Origin: Hyphomicrobium denitrificans 1NES1
GTDB lineage: Bacteria; Pseudomonadota; Alphaproteobacteria; Rhizobiales; Hyphomicrobiaceae
Assembly (NCBI RefSeq): GCF_000230975.2
Contig: NC_021172.1
Span: 62,001-126,000, forward strand
Length of the DNA: 64,000 nucleotides
Direction of reading: 5' to 3'
Shown: in pieces, positions 35,520-45,768 of the stretch
Numbering within the stretch: the first letter of the stretch is position 1
Layout of the letters: each line of letters begins with the position of its first letter
Program-made: the position numbers and the translations under genes
Notes under the pieces: model-generated
Database searches by the model: none
Told to the model about the DNA's origin: nothing
Seen by the model: the letters and a program-made list of their open reading frames with translations, nothing else

Positions 35520-35951
35520 ATGGCTCAAAGTAGCATTTATCAACGTATGGGCGGTGCGCCAGCCCTGCGCAAGCTCATCGATACCTTCTACGACATCATT
35601 GAATTTGAACCGCAAGGTAATCTTCTGAATATCCTACATCTGCGCGGCATGGGTATTGCGCATTCTCGCGAGGAGCAGTTCAACTTTTTGTCCGGATTCT
35701 TTGGCGGGCCAAAATTATATATCGAAAAGCACGGGCATTCGGATGTGCGAGAAATGCATCGTCACGTCCAGGTCGGCCCTGCAGAAAGAGACTCCTGGCT
35801 GGAGTGCATGCAGACGGCGATCGATAGATTGGAGTTTGATCGTGCGCTCGGGGATGAGCTGATGCGGCACTTCCGGATTGTGGCAAATGCACTTGAGGTT
35901 GAGAACCGTACGAACGAAAAGAATCGACAACTTCTTGCGGCATGGAAGTAG
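35520..35951 (+). CDS. Group II truncated hemoglobin
   Basis: A 143-residue heme protein with AGGAGAAGG directly before the ATG at 35520. It shows the truncated 2-over-2 globin pattern: YQRMGGAPALRKLIDTFYD (A/B helices), FLSGFFGGPKLYIEKHGH (E helix and the GGP turn), then REMHRHVQVG with the proximal His, and WLECMQTAIDRL (G helix with Trp). The GGP-LY-HGH pattern is typical of group II (trHbO). Likely O2/NO handling; it stands near the oxygen-consuming demethylase. A different truncated-hemoglobin remnant exists at 24840. Confidence 0.9.
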   Translation: MAQSSIYQRMGGAPALRKLIDTFYDIIEFEPQGNLLNILHLRGMGIAHSREEQFNFLSGFFGGPKLYIEKHGHSDVREMHRHVQVGPAERDSWLECMQTAIDRLEFDRALGDELMRHFRIVANALEVENRTNEKNRQLLAAWK

Positions 35952-36066
35952 CGGCTCCAGGCCCGTGCGCGTGGCCCCGATATCGACGACTGCGCCGGTC
36001 GCGCTCTGGATGAGTAAGCAACCCCGAAGGCCATTAAGTCGGGCGTCGAGATCTTATAACTATCGC

Positions 36067-36126
36067 ACGCTGCCGAAGAAGTTCTTGCACGTCGACGATG
36101 CCGCTTGCGTCGTCATGCACCTTCTA
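36067..36126 (+). pseudogene. Fragment of GDP-L-fucose synthase gene
   Basis: A short stretch reads [17 protein letters not shown], matching [17 protein letters not shown] of the intact fcl at 49857-50810. At DNA level a 20-base run TTCTTGCACGTCGACGATGC is shared exactly. Nothing of the rest of the gene is present here, so it is a scrap left by recombination. Confidence 0.75.
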
Positions 36127-36129
36127 TAG

Positions 36130-36672
36130 AGCGCACCAAAAGCACCCTAATCTTTGCTCGCCCTCAGCCTCAACTCTCTGTCTCTAGAGACAAAACAGGT
36201 GGCCAATCACATGGCCAGAACGGGCAAAATTGGCCATGTTGGCTAGCCAAAGGGACACGCGTACTGCGACGCCTTACAATACTCAACCGCATGAAATTAA
36301 TAGATAAAATCAAACAATTAACCCTGACAGCAGAAACCGACAAAAGCATGCTTTTTCAAAAAAGGATCCTCACATCCCTTATTCTCTCCATTCCCCCCTT
36401 AAAATAAATAATCAGTATAATGATTAATTGCGATAGTGGTTACGCGATAGGCTATCGTGGGGCTCGTAAAATTCAAAACGCTCGAACTGGTTTCTCGCTG
36501 CGAAACGCCGCGACTCGAGTCTGTGGCATCGGAGCATAAGGCTACGGGTGATCTGACCGGGTCGCCAAGGTATCGCGTTACGATACTGTTAATTTGACTG
36601 GGGTATTTCGAACGCAGTGCGCGGAATGGCTTTATTTGCGTCTTGGCTATTGACTTATCGGGCGGGGGAGAC
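36130..36672. other. AT-rich non-coding region, possible island boundary
   Basis: About 540 bases with noticeably lower GC, homopolymer runs and no supported gene. It begins right after the fcl scrap and ends at a hypothetical gene, and marks the start of the decayed accessory zone. Confidence 0.45.
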
Positions 36673-37281
36673 ATGTCGAAGCTCAGCAACAACAAAGGTC
36701 CGAAACCGCGCTATCGCCCCTCGGGCTTGCGGCGCAAAAAAAAGCTCGATCGACAGGAAAAGGAAGACGGCGCGAAGGTACAACGTTGCGATCCACCGCG
36801 CCGTCCGAGGGTCGATCTTGCGATCAACGCGGCGCTTTTTCCGGGCGAAGATCGGGCGGCCTACGCTGCTCTCCATTACGAGATGATGAAGGTCTATCAA
36901 CCCTGTCTTCCTCCTCACTTCGAGGTGGTCGCGCGGGCAACGGGCTTGATTTGGCGAATTCGTAGAATTCCGGCGTTGGAGGCCGCGGCCTTCAGCACGA
37001 CCGCAAGGTCGCTCGGGTACTCGGAGGAGGCATTGAGTTCAGAGCACCCACAGGGGCAATTGGCGAATGACAAAGACGTATGGGACGCCCTGTTTAAAAG
37101 CGGGGTCCTGACCAAGATCGCGGAATATGAAGCCACGCTGCGAGAACAACTCAAACTTGCCACTGCGGAGCTTCAGGGAATCCTTGATTGGAACTTTGAA
37201 AAGGGCCTTTTCCGAAATGACATGGACTATATATTGTCTTGCGCTCCGGATGACCCGATGTGGGCATACCGGCGCACTTAG
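36673..37281 (+). CDS. Hypothetical protein, accessory
   Basis: A 202-residue protein. The ATG at 36673 has GGGGGAG just upstream. The N-terminus is basic (GPKPRYRPSGLRRKKKLDRQ); then comes INAALFPGEDRAAYAALHYEMM and a helical segment with ATGLIWRIRRIPALEAAAF. This resembles a widespread uncharacterised family with a basic start and a central WRLRR-type motif. Function unknown. Codon use is a little less GC-biased than the core genes. Confidence 0.65.
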   Translation: MSKLSNNKGPKPRYRPSGLRRKKKLDRQEKEDGAKVQRCDPPRRPRVDLAINAALFPGEDRAAYAALHYEMMKVYQPCLPPHFEVVARATGLIWRIRRIPALEAAAFSTTARSLGYSEEALSSEHPQGQLANDKDVWDALFKSGVLTKIAEYEATLREQLKLATAELQGILDWNFEKGLFRNDMDYILSCAPDDPMWAYRRT

Positions 37282-37566
37282 GCAATGTTTCTGAGAAGAT
37301 AAATTTTTATTTGGCTGATCATTGCAGTCGGAGAGTTCGGTAGCGCGACGGGATGATTCCTTCCCCGCACTACTTGCCGGGCGTGAAGGGGGTGGTGGCT
37401 CAGATGTCGGGGGGCTCGGCGTTGAAGGACATCATACGACTCCGCGAGCAATCCCGTTTTCAAGACGAGCATCATGCGTCGGAGGGGGTCTGCGGGCAAT
37501 CGGTCTGCAGGCAGATGATCGCAGGTGTCGTGGCGTTTACGCACAGGCCCGTGTAGGACGCGGGCA

Positions 37567-38031
37567 TCAGCGCTTCTCGGAGATGCGCACCATTCCGTCG
37601 GTGCGGTCGCCGTGTCGGAGCAGAATTCTTTTGGCCTCGCCCGCCACGCCGTCCCAGTTGTACCGCGCTGGAACCTCAAGCATCGTGACGCCGGCGCTGG
37701 TGAGCGCTTCGCGCTTCACCGCGTCGCGCAACGCGGCGTTGCCCTGGTAGTGGCCATGGCCTTGGTACTCGACGACGAGGGCCGCGATGCCGAGGCGGTC
37801 CACGATGACGAAGTCCGCCCGCTTGCTGTTGATCGAGCGGTAGGCGAGGTCGTCATCACCAGTTTCCCATATGCCAGGCTTTGGGCGCAGGATTTCGCCC
37901 AGGCTCGTTTGCGCCATAACCCGGAAACCGGCGTTGAGATCGCGGGCCACCTTCGCGATGATGACCAGCACCTGGAATTCGCTCTTGTTCAACAGCGGTT
38001 GCGTCTCGAAGCGTATGCGCGACATATACAC
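37567..38031 (-). CDS. DUF2726 nuclease-fold-like protein
   Basis: A 154-residue protein. It has LLNKSEFQVLVIIAKVA at the start, RADFVIVDRLGIAALVVEYQG in the core and LRDAVKREALTSAGVTML after it. The Asp, Glu-X-Gln and Asp-X-X-Lys order resembles the PD-(D/E)XK nuclease-type fold attributed to DUF2726. Such proteins are often on mobile DNA. No partner gene is identified. It lies directly beside an integrase remnant. Confidence 0.75.
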   Translation of the reverse strand: MYMSRIRFETQPLLNKSEFQVLVIIAKVARDLNAGFRVMAQTSLGEILRPKPGIWETGDDDLAYRSINSKRADFVIVDRLGIAALVVEYQGHGHYQGNAALRDAVKREALTSAGVTMLEVPARYNWDGVAGEAKRILLRHGDRTDGMVRISEKR

Positions 38032-38650
38032 AATCTGGTCCCTCGGGTCGGCGACATCGTTGGACGGTCATGAGAAGGGCCACTGCCCGCCAGGGACGAC
38101 TGCGGAAAACTGTTCGGCGCAACGGCCCGAAAAGGAGAGCGGCGAGGAGCACCAACCGGAGGGAACAATGTCCGTGAGGTTATCCCGAAGTGGCCGCGTG
38201 CGGACCATGGCCTGCTCTCATCGCGATGCCGAGAAAGCGAACCGTGCTCTCGATCTTCGAGTGTCCGAGCAGGAGTTGGACTGCGCGCAGGTTGCCGGTT
38301 CATTGGTAATTCGGCACGGCCTGCGGTTCGCCGCAGTGAGTGTGTGCTAAATTTGGCCGAGCCAGCCCCAATACTGGCCACCCCATGCCGATCGACCCCG
38401 GGCGTACCGGCCATTAGGTAACGGTCCGCGTAGCCGCGGCGCGATGCTGCGAATAGGTTATGGTAAGCCATTGATCAGGATTAGGGGATCTTGACCGACA
38501 AGTAGCGCGCCTTGTAAATCAGCGGCCCTCCTCCCAGCTGTGCTTACAAAGCTGTCGTTCGGTTTAATCACAGGATTTTGTTGCTGCGCTACTCGCTTCG
38601 TAAATATTGAGGAAGCAAGCCAGATCTTAATATAGAGGCGTACGCTTTGT
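38032..38650. other. Intergenic region with recombinase remnant
   Basis: A gap of 619 bases. Apart from the recombinase remnant it holds no supported gene. AT content rises toward 38500-38650 ahead of the kinase gene. Confidence 0.45.
38200..38350 (-). pseudogene. Tyrosine recombinase/integrase remnant, out of frame
   Basis: On the minus strand, THSLRRT (38345-38325) appears in one frame and TGNLRAVQLLLGH then SKIESTVRFLGI (38299 to about 38228) in another. Together they form the C-terminal catalytic motif of a widespread small tyrosine recombinase (His-x-x-Arg and the LLGH box). A TGA precedes the second part and the rest of the gene is missing, so it is inactive. Confidence 0.75.
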
Positions 38651-40582
38651 TTGATTTTGGGTGTAACAGCCTTGACAAGCGATGGCCTTGGCGGACCCGT
38701 TCCGGAAGCATCTCTGCAGCACTTCGCCGAGATTCTGAGATCGGCGGTCGACGCGATTATATCAATCAACGCTTTAGGGCGCATTGAAAGCGTCAATCCC
38801 GCAACCGAAAAACTATTCGGGCACTCGGCAAGTGAACTCATTGGCCAGAACGTCGAAATTTTAATGCCCGAGCCCTATCGGGCTGAGCACGATGGCTATA
38901 TCCGTCAGTATCGTCACGGAGGAAGAAAAAAAATCATCGGAATCGGCCGCGAAGTCATCGGACAGCGTCGCGATGGCTCGACCTTTCCGATGCACCTGAC
39001 CGTCAGTGAATACGAAGTCGACGGTAAGCGGCACTTCGCCGGGATCGTTCATGATCTTACAGCGCAGAAAAACGCGGAAGCGGATAATACGCGGCAACAA
39101 ATTCTCTTCGAAGCCATCGTAGACGACGCGCCACAGGCGATCATACTTGCTGACCAGAATCGCAAGATCTTCCTGGCCAATCGCGCAGTCGAAAGAATTT
39201 TTGGTTATACAGAGGATGACCTCGCTGGGCAGAATTCGCGGCTTCTTTACGCCAGCGATGCCGATTACGAGCAAATTTGGAGGTCGAAGACCGACTCACG
39301 AGGAGACGCAGTCAGAGTCGAATGTCTGCGTAAAAGCGGTGAGAAATTCCCAGCTGAAGTCATCGCGACCGTTGTCCATGGTCGAGACCGCTCTGTCTTG
39401 GGGCATATGCGCCTCATCCGTGATCTAACGCAACAGGTTCACCAAGAGGAGATCTTAAGCCGTTCTCAGCGCATGGATGCTCTTGGCCAATTAACCAGCG
39501 GCATTGCGCACGACTTCAACAACCTTTTGAGCGTCGTCATAGGCAACTTGGAATTGGCCGAAGACGACCCTGAGATCGCCTCAGAGTCGGCTCAACGCGC
39601 TTTGAATGCTGCTCGGATGGGAGCTCGCTTGACCGAACGTTTGCTCGGCTTTTCGCGACAGCGCAAGCTTGCGCCGGTCACTCTTCAGCTCAATGATCAC
39701 GTCACCAGTATGATCGAGATCCTCCAACATGCATTGGGCGAAGACATCGAGCTCACAACAGAGTTTGAAGAGCACATTTGGCCGGTACGCGCTGACCCGG
39801 GCGAGATCGAAAATGCCATTCTGAATCTGGCAATCAATGCTCGCGATGCAATGCCGAGGGGCGGCAGCCTTAAGATCGGAACGCGCAACGTACGCTTCGC
39901 AGGTGACGACCACCCCGACCAATTGGGCCTCAATCCGGGCGATTACGTTCGTGTCTCCATGTCGGATAATGGCTGCGGTATGCCGCCAGAGGTCGTGGCG
40001 CGGGCTTTCGAGCCGTTTTTTACGACAAAGGCTGACGGCCGAGGCACAGGGCTCGGGCTTGCGAGCATCTACGGCTTTGCGAAACAGTCGGGCGGCAACG
40101 CGACGATCTATAGCGAAGAAAATCGAGGAACCTCAGTTAACATCTATTTGCCAAGCGACGAGACACTGGCGAGGTCCATCGCACCTAGTGCAGGCATCGA
40201 AACCACAGCACGAGTCGGCGGTGAACTTGTTTTGGTAGTGGAGGACAATCCCGACCTGTGGGCTCTGACCGTCGAGCGCCTGAAGCGACTTGGTTATCAG
40301 ATTGAAGAAGCCGAAAATGGTCCTGCTGCTCTGACCAAGCTCGAAAGGCGCCGTGTTGAGATCATTTTTAGCGACGTCATCATGCCGGGAGGCCTGACTG
40401 GGTATGAACTCGCCGCTCTTGCCCGCGAGCACTACCCCGACGTGAAAGTGCTCCTGACCTCGGGTTACGGAGCTGAACAAGCCGCCGAACAAGACACGAC
40501 GGGGAGTGCTTTGAAGGTCCTGCGCAAACCCTATAACCTGGCCGAGCTGGCGAGTGCGCTCCAAGAGCTTCTGCAGAACTAA
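38651..40582 (+). CDS. FixL-like heme-PAS hybrid histidine kinase
   Basis: A 643-residue sensor with no membrane helix. PAS1 (about 22-140) matches the FixL heme [14 protein letters not shown] with His80 at the proximal heme-ligand position and [15 protein letters not shown] with Arg100 at the O2-switch arginine. PAS2 covers 148-262. HisKA has IAHDFNNLL with phospho-His287; the ATPase has [19 protein letters not shown] and GTGLGL. A C-terminal receiver domain has acidic Glu531-Asp532, phospho-Asp575 and Lys626. The start is a TTG; another TTG at 38672 is possible. O2 sensing is predicted from the two key residues. No separate response regulator is adjacent. Confidence 0.88.
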   Translation: MILGVTALTSDGLGGPVPEASLQHFAEILRSAVDAIISINALGRIESVNPATEKLFGHSASELIGQNVEILMPEPYRAEHDGYIRQYRHGGRKKIIGIGREVIGQRRDGSTFPMHLTVSEYEVDGKRHFAGIVHDLTAQKNAEADNTRQQILFEAIVDDAPQAIILADQNRKIFLANRAVERIFGYTEDDLAGQNSRLLYASDADYEQIWRSKTDSRGDAVRVECLRKSGEKFPAEVIATVVHGRDRSVLGHMRLIRDLTQQVHQEEILSRSQRMDALGQLTSGIAHDFNNLLSVVIGNLELAEDDPEIASESAQRALNAARMGARLTERLLGFSRQRKLAPVTLQLNDHVTSMIEILQHALGEDIELTTEFEEHIWPVRADPGEIENAILNLAINARDAMPRGGSLKIGTRNVRFAGDDHPDQLGLNPGDYVRVSMSDNGCGMPPEVVARAFEPFFTTKADGRGTGLGLASIYGFAKQSGGNATIYSEENRGTSVNIYLPSDETLARSIAPSAGIETTARVGGELVLVVEDNPDLWALTVERLKRLGYQIEEAENGPAALTKLERRRVEIIFSDVIMPGGLTGYELAALAREHYPDVKVLLTSGYGAEQAAEQDTTGSALKVLRKPYNLAELASALQELLQN

Positions 40583-40808
40583 TCAATCACCTCGCGTTAG
40601 CCAAAATCGCTCCGTTGCTCCCAGCCGCAGGCGGGGTCGCGGCTTGAACCCGAGGTGTGTTTCCACCTAGAAAAGCGTTGAGCGGAGACAGCTGCACTTT
40701 CTTGATCGTGCATTGTACAGCGATTTTTCATAGGACGACTTGAAGACTGACGGGCGTGCGCCTCCCAATTCCGCCGGTGCCGGCAAGGCCAACTGATCAT
40801 CATCAATC

Positions 40809-41632
40809 GTGGGCTGCGTTGGAATCTGTATGGCATTTACCTCTCGAGTTTGTAGACGCGGGTTGGCGGATTGGCATTCTCGACATATCCGGAACATTGG
40901 TTCAGTTTGCTCGGCGATGCGGGCAACTGGCGCAGGTTCCGTTTCTTGGTACGCCGGCTCGGCCGGAGAGGAAGCCTTCGTTTCTGCCTCCGTTGCTGAA
41001 TTCGCGGCGCGCCCTGACGGATTGATGTGATGATCAACAATGCGGGTGTCGCCGTTGCAGGAGAACTCGACGCGATCTCGCCAGAGAACTGGCGCTGGAT
41101 CGTCGACACAAACTTCCTCGGCGTTGTTTGGGGATGCCGCGCGGCGCTGCCCGTCTTGCGGCGCGCAGGCGGCGGCATCATCCTCAATGTCGCGAGCGCG
41201 GCCGGATTTGCAGCGGCCCCGAATATGTCCGCCTATAACGCTACCAAGGCTGCTGTCATCTCCTTGAGCGAAACTCTCGCCGCCGAGACGGGCGGTACAG
41301 GCATTCAGATCTCGTGCGCGATACTCGGCTTTTTTCGCAGCCATCTTACTGAGGGGTTGCGCGCTCCCCCGGCCGAGCGCGCGGTTGCCCGCCGTCTGCT
41401 CATCGGAGCAAGCCACAGCGCGGGTGAAGCGGCGCAAGCAATTCTGGCCGGAGGTGAGGAGCGTCGGCTTTATATTGTCTGGCCGCGCGAGTACCGTATC
41501 TTTTGGCGCCTGAAGCGCCTCGCGCCAGTGTTGTTCCTCAATGAGGTCAGCAATCTGACTGGGGCCGAGTTGGCTCGCTGCCGGGACTGCAAAGCGGGGA
41601 AGGCAGGGGGGCTCCTTGAGGCCCCGCGGTGA
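40809..41632 (+). pseudogene. Short-chain dehydrogenase, multiply frameshifted
   Basis: Pieces of one SDR appear in three frames. GICMAFTSR near 40820 is followed in another frame by FVDAGWRIGILDIS, then back to MRATGAGSVSWYAGSAGEEAF and FAARPDGLM, and then a third frame with MINNAGVAVAGELD, the catalytic Ser region ILNVASAAGF and YNATK (Tyr-x-x-x-Lys). At 41027 a single missing G (GGATTGATGTGATG, where GGATTGGATGTGATG is expected) explains one shift. The Rossmann glycine motif is damaged. The 201-codon frame at 41027-41632 alone would lack the NAD-binding start, so no active enzyme is expected. Confidence 0.8.
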
Positions 41633-41862
41633 ACTTGTGGAGGCGAGGTGACCGGGCCGGACATTCTGATTGCCACTGACGGGTCTGACTTCGCAACCGC
41701 TCATTCGCGCTCGCGCCAGCCACCATAAAAACCACAGGCAGCAAGCTTTGCGCCATGGCCGCTTGCTGACACGTTGGGGGCGTTCTCCGGGGTGTGATGA
41801 AAGTGGTCTCCGCCACATCATCATTGATCGCCGTCGATGTGGCCTTCTAAGATCCCATCCTA

Positions 41863-42834
41863 TCAGAGCCTGCCAGATGGTGCGCTTTTATCCTGCCACC
41901 CGTGCTCGAGCAGCAGGCCGGGAAAATGTGCGCTGCATGCCATGACGTGGGTGATCGCCGCTTCATCGTACTCGTCGCCCGATCGGTGGCGATCAAAGAA
42001 CTGATGCAATGCCTCAATGCGGTCGGGCATTGCGCCAACGGCCTGCAGACCGATTGATGCGCCATAGTTGGTGAAAGCGAACTTCACCGTCCGTAGATAC
42101 GGCTCCCGGCAGAAGTATCCGGCCGGCATCCACATAGTGTCGAGGACTTGCAGACACCGCTGTCGCTGCAGAACGGCCCAGTCCTCGTCCGGATGAAAAT
42201 GCGTCATCCAGAGCATCATTCCAATGCCGAGATCCTGCGTGATCCAAAGCGAGGGCGCCTGCTGCCCGATGAGTGCTCGCATGTCGCTGATCTCTCCGGC
42301 GAGGTTCTTCTCATCGAGCTTGCTGTAGGAGATGTAGCCGTCAAATGCATCGAGAGCGCCAAGCCCGTAGCCGGGATAGGGACCGCTGAGGTCTTCCTTC
42401 ATTTTCCAAATGACGCCGCGTCGCGGCAGGACGAACGCGCCATGAATCTGGCGTACTAAAGCGACGCCCTTGCTTTTCATTTCGGGCATGTGGCGCGCCA
42501 GGATGGCGAGCGCGTAGATCCACATCGCGAGATAATGAAAGTATTGGCCGTCCCGGTCGGGTTCCTCTCCGATGCGGATCCCACGAGGGCGGCCAAGGAC
42601 GCGGTCGACCTCGGTCACCAACCAGTGTGCTTGCTCAAGGAACCGGTCCTCTCCCGTCGCTTCGAACAGCGAGACAAAAAGGACAACCCCGAACGCATCA
42701 GTCCACAGGTACCGCAGTCCGTTGGGCCAGATATGACGATCGCGCATCCAGAGCAGCTTCGACAGCACATAGTCGAGGTCAACCGACTGGGAAGCAGCTG
42801 GCACGCGTGCTCTCCTGACGCCAAAAAGGTTCAT
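41863..42834 (-). CDS. Hypothetical protein, alpha/alpha-barrel-like
   Basis: A 323-residue soluble protein rich in Trp, Tyr and His. Regularly spaced helices (RYLWTDAFGVVLFVSLFEATG, QYFHYLAMWIYALAILARHM, AITHVMACSAHFPGLLLEHG) resemble six-hairpin glycosidase-like barrels. No clear catalytic signature is recognised. It is in the same direction as the downstream-lying cyclopropane synthase gene but separated by a decayed region. Confidence 0.65.
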   Translation of the reverse strand: MNLFGVRRARVPAASQSVDLDYVLSKLLWMRDRHIWPNGLRYLWTDAFGVVLFVSLFEATGEDRFLEQAHWLVTEVDRVLGRPRGIRIGEEPDRDGQYFHYLAMWIYALAILARHMPEMKSKGVALVRQIHGAFVLPRRGVIWKMKEDLSGPYPGYGLGALDAFDGYISYSKLDEKNLAGEISDMRALIGQQAPSLWITQDLGIGMMLWMTHFHPDEDWAVLQRQRCLQVLDTMWMPAGYFCREPYLRTVKFAFTNYGASIGLQAVGAMPDRIEALHQFFDRHRSGDEYDEAAITHVMACSAHFPGLLLEHGWQDKSAPSGRL

Positions 42835-43625
42835 TCTTTTAGCCCCGCCGATTGGACCTCCAGATTGATCGCGGTCAATTCCGCCGCCCTAACTGAAAGC
42901 TTTCTGGCGATAATCTCGCGGAGCTGACCATGGATCTTGAGGAGGCGATCGCCAGGCGCCGCTGGGTGCGCGAATATACGTCTGAAGGTAAAAAAAAGAT
43001 CGATCCGGCGGTGATCGAGTTCGATGCCAATGAGGCGGCATTGGCATTCTGCCGGGAAGCGGATCCTCATCTCCAGACGTCGTGCCAGGTGGCCACCCAC
43101 CATCCCGTGTCGACCGCATCCGTCCGAACGATTTCTCAACTGCGATGCAATAGTCTTTCGCACGCAGTGGGCGAGGCGACCATTGCCTCGCGCCCGGTTC
43201 AGCTTGCGGCGAGCAGTTCACCGGTACATTATGTGCCGGTCTCGGATTCCCGTTCGTGGGGTGAGCCGTTTTCCCGTCCGCATCAGCCTCGGCGAGATGA
43301 TGCGCGGGCTATGATATCAGAATCGTAACCTGATGAACCGTCCAAGCGCGAGGCGGAAAGTTTCATCGTTGGCGCGCTGAAATAATATATATTTTGAATG
43401 GTGTCGACCGGGCATACGCCAATTTACTGCCGAGAGGAATCGTCCCTCTCATCGCATCAGGATCGGGGCTTCGGTCCAACCCTTAATCCAGCGAAACCTC
43501 GCATGAGCCAACCGAGGCTCGCGGCACCGCCGACCGATTCTGAATTGACGGACAGATGTGTCTCTGGATGCGACAGCACTTCAGCAGCATGAGGTTCAAC
43601 CAGACAAGCTCAAAACTCTCTCAGA
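42835..43625. other. Decayed region with a nitroreductase-like scrap
   Basis: About 790 bases without an intact gene. A frame at 42930 starts MDLEEAIARRRWVREYTSE, which is the usual beginning of nitroreductase-family proteins, but similarity ends after some 20 codons and the rest of the 132-codon frame is not protein-like. The remainder holds nothing I can support. Confidence 0.5.
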
Positions 43626-45083
43626 TCAGATGCTCAACTGTCCCGAAGGCCTTGATGACGGACAATCGGTGCGCGTCGCGTTACTCGGCCGACAAAGCGG
43701 GGCGTTTTCAAGCTGTCGAAGGCGAGTCTCTTCCTTTTCGATATAGGCCCGCGTGCGCGGAACGGATTCAATTTGTTTTGCGAACTGGATCTGGAAAACC
43801 GCCAACCCCTGATAGCGGAAGCCAATCTCCGCAGCTGCCAGATAGAATTCCCACATGCGGCAGAATCGATCGCCAAGGACAGAAGCGGCCTGTTGGCGCC
43901 GGGCAAGAAAGCGCCGTCTCCACGCCGCGAGCGTGTCGGCGTAGTGAAGGCGCAGGATTTCGACGTCGGTGACAATGAGGCCCGACGCCTCGATCACCGG
44001 CAGCACCTCGGAAAGCGCCGGCAGATAGCTCCCCGGGAAGATGTACTTCACGAACCATGGGTTCATTGGGCTTTTCCCGTCGAGCCGGCCGATAAAATGC
44101 AGGAGGCCGATGCCGTCGGTCTTGAGGCTTCTCGTCATGGCATTGAAGAACGTCGGATAATACCATTTTCCGACATGCTCGAACATGCCGACCGAAACGA
44201 TGCGGTCGAAGGTGTCCTGCAAGGCGCGGTAGTCCTGAAGGCGGAACCGAACACGCGAACCCAGGCCTCTGTCCCTGGCGCGATGGTCCGATATCTTGAG
44301 CTGTTCGGACGACAAGGTCAGTCCGGTGACGTCAGCTTGCTCGAGTTCCGCGAGATAGAGGGCGAGCCCGCCCCAGCCGCTTCCAACGTCGAGGACCGAC
44401 GCGCCGGAAAACAGTCGAAGTTTGGCCGTGATATGCCGCTTTTTCGCGAGCTGGGCTTCTTCGAGCGTTTGATCCTGCGTTTCGAAATAGGCGCACGAGT
44501 ATTGCCGATCTGAGTCCAGAAACAGCGAATAGATCCGATCGTCGATATCGTAATGGCGATGAACGTTGCTTCGCGCCAACCGTTCGGTATTTCGAGGCCG
44601 CCAGAGGCCGGCCATTGACCTGACCGCGCGGCGGAGGCGCGCGATGGCGTTCGGTGCCATGTGGCTGAAGTTACCGGCAAGAACCGAGAGAAGGTCATAG
44701 ATGGAGCCGCCGGAGACCGTGAGCCGGCCGTCGGTATAGAGCTCACCCAGAGCCAGCTCCGGATTGAAAATGAGCTGCCGCAGCGCGCGCCGATCCATGA
44801 GACGCACGCTCAACGCCTGACCCTTTGCCTCGCCGACGGTCAGATGCTGGCCGTCTGGCAGCTGCAGTGTCAGCGTTCCCTTTTTGACGAAAAGGCCAAG
44901 AAGACTCTTTAGCATTACGTTCATCATGCGAGTCCCCATGCAGCTTTCTGCAATCTCAGCTGCATTCGGCTTGCCACTGATGCTGTGGACATCGGTCGGC
45001 GTCATGTTCAGGGCCGGCGAATGGAAGCGGTGCAAGAATCCATTTATCGCGGATGGGTCGACACAGAGAGGAGGTAGGTCCAA
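43626..45083 (-). CDS. cfa: Cyclopropane-fatty-acyl-phospholipid synthase
   Basis: A SAM-dependent methyltransferase that adds a methylene bridge to unsaturated acyl chains in membrane lipids. The frame from 45083 gives 485 residues, but starts at 44939 or 44927 (MMNVMLKSLLGLF) fit the family better. The N-terminal domain includes LFNPELALGELY-type sequence (LIFNPELALGELYTDG). The SAM site is VLDVGSGWGGLALYLAE. Later motifs are RIVSVGMFEHVG and the FVKYIFPGSYLP region. The C-terminal helices (FCRMWEFYLAAAEIGFRYQ) are typical. The last 30 residues look extended. Confidence 0.9.
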   Translation of the reverse strand: MDLPPLCVDPSAINGFLHRFHSPALNMTPTDVHSISGKPNAAEIAESCMGTRMMNVMLKSLLGLFVKKGTLTLQLPDGQHLTVGEAKGQALSVRLMDRRALRQLIFNPELALGELYTDGRLTVSGGSIYDLLSVLAGNFSHMAPNAIARLRRAVRSMAGLWRPRNTERLARSNVHRHYDIDDRIYSLFLDSDRQYSCAYFETQDQTLEEAQLAKKRHITAKLRLFSGASVLDVGSGWGGLALYLAELEQADVTGLTLSSEQLKISDHRARDRGLGSRVRFRLQDYRALQDTFDRIVSVGMFEHVGKWYYPTFFNAMTRSLKTDGIGLLHFIGRLDGKSPMNPWFVKYIFPGSYLPALSEVLPVIEASGLIVTDVEILRLHYADTLAAWRRRFLARRQQAASVLGDRFCRMWEFYLAAAEIGFRYQGLAVFQIQFAKQIESVPRTRAYIEKEETRLRQLENAPLCRPSNATRTDCPSSRPSGQLSI

Positions 45084-45768
45084 GCGATCTTATCCATCGC
45101 TTTCGCTGCAACGGGATGTTTCCACCACCCCACCACCAAATGAACTGTTGTGGCCCCGGATGTGTTCCAGAATAAATATCGCACAACGATATATTTTGGG
45201 AGCGGAGTCCGGGAATTGACAGATCGACCCGGAGCCATCCGCCCGGATTCAGCAATGCGCCTACAGAATAGGGAACGTTCGCTCGGCCGGGTTTCCGGGC
45301 TGCTTGACCGGTTGTCCCGCTTGCTCGATGACGGCTCTCAGGTGCATGCCTTCTTTCAGGGGTGATTTGAGCAGTTGTGCTGATCGGAACATGACGCGCA
45401 ACGACGACGCATGTTCCTTCAAAGAAAAGCCGAACGTTTCGCAATCACACATCCATGTTGTTGTTGGCGCGAGTTCGTGCGTTATCACAAAAACATGTAT
45501 TGAAGTTACATGTTTCAAGGTGATGTTTAAGGACGCGACCGGCTCGAGCGTAGTAATGAGCCAGAGGCGCGGAAATCCGATATGACGCACCCTTCATATG
45601 CTCCTGGGAATGAGACCGAAGCGATAGCGCCGATGTCGCCGCACACCGCTTTTCAACGCGCGGTTGACGTGAATTGGAGTTTGCCCATTCAACTTTGCCG
45701 TCGTCGCAGGGCCGATCGCACGGCACCCATTTCGACTGACGGGGCGTACGTCGCATAAGGAGTATGTA
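45084..45768. other. Long intergenic region upstream of xoxF
   Basis: About 685 bases. A small dyad, ATATCG (45176-45181) and CGATAT (45187-45192), is present. No gene is supported. AAGGAG lies before the xoxF start. Promoter elements for xoxF are expected here but could not be assigned. Confidence 0.4.

Noticed and set aside
40667..41824. A 385-codon minus-strand frame
   Set aside because: It lies opposite the broken SDR gene, has low-complexity arginine/serine/alanine composition and no motif; it is a GC-driven shadow.
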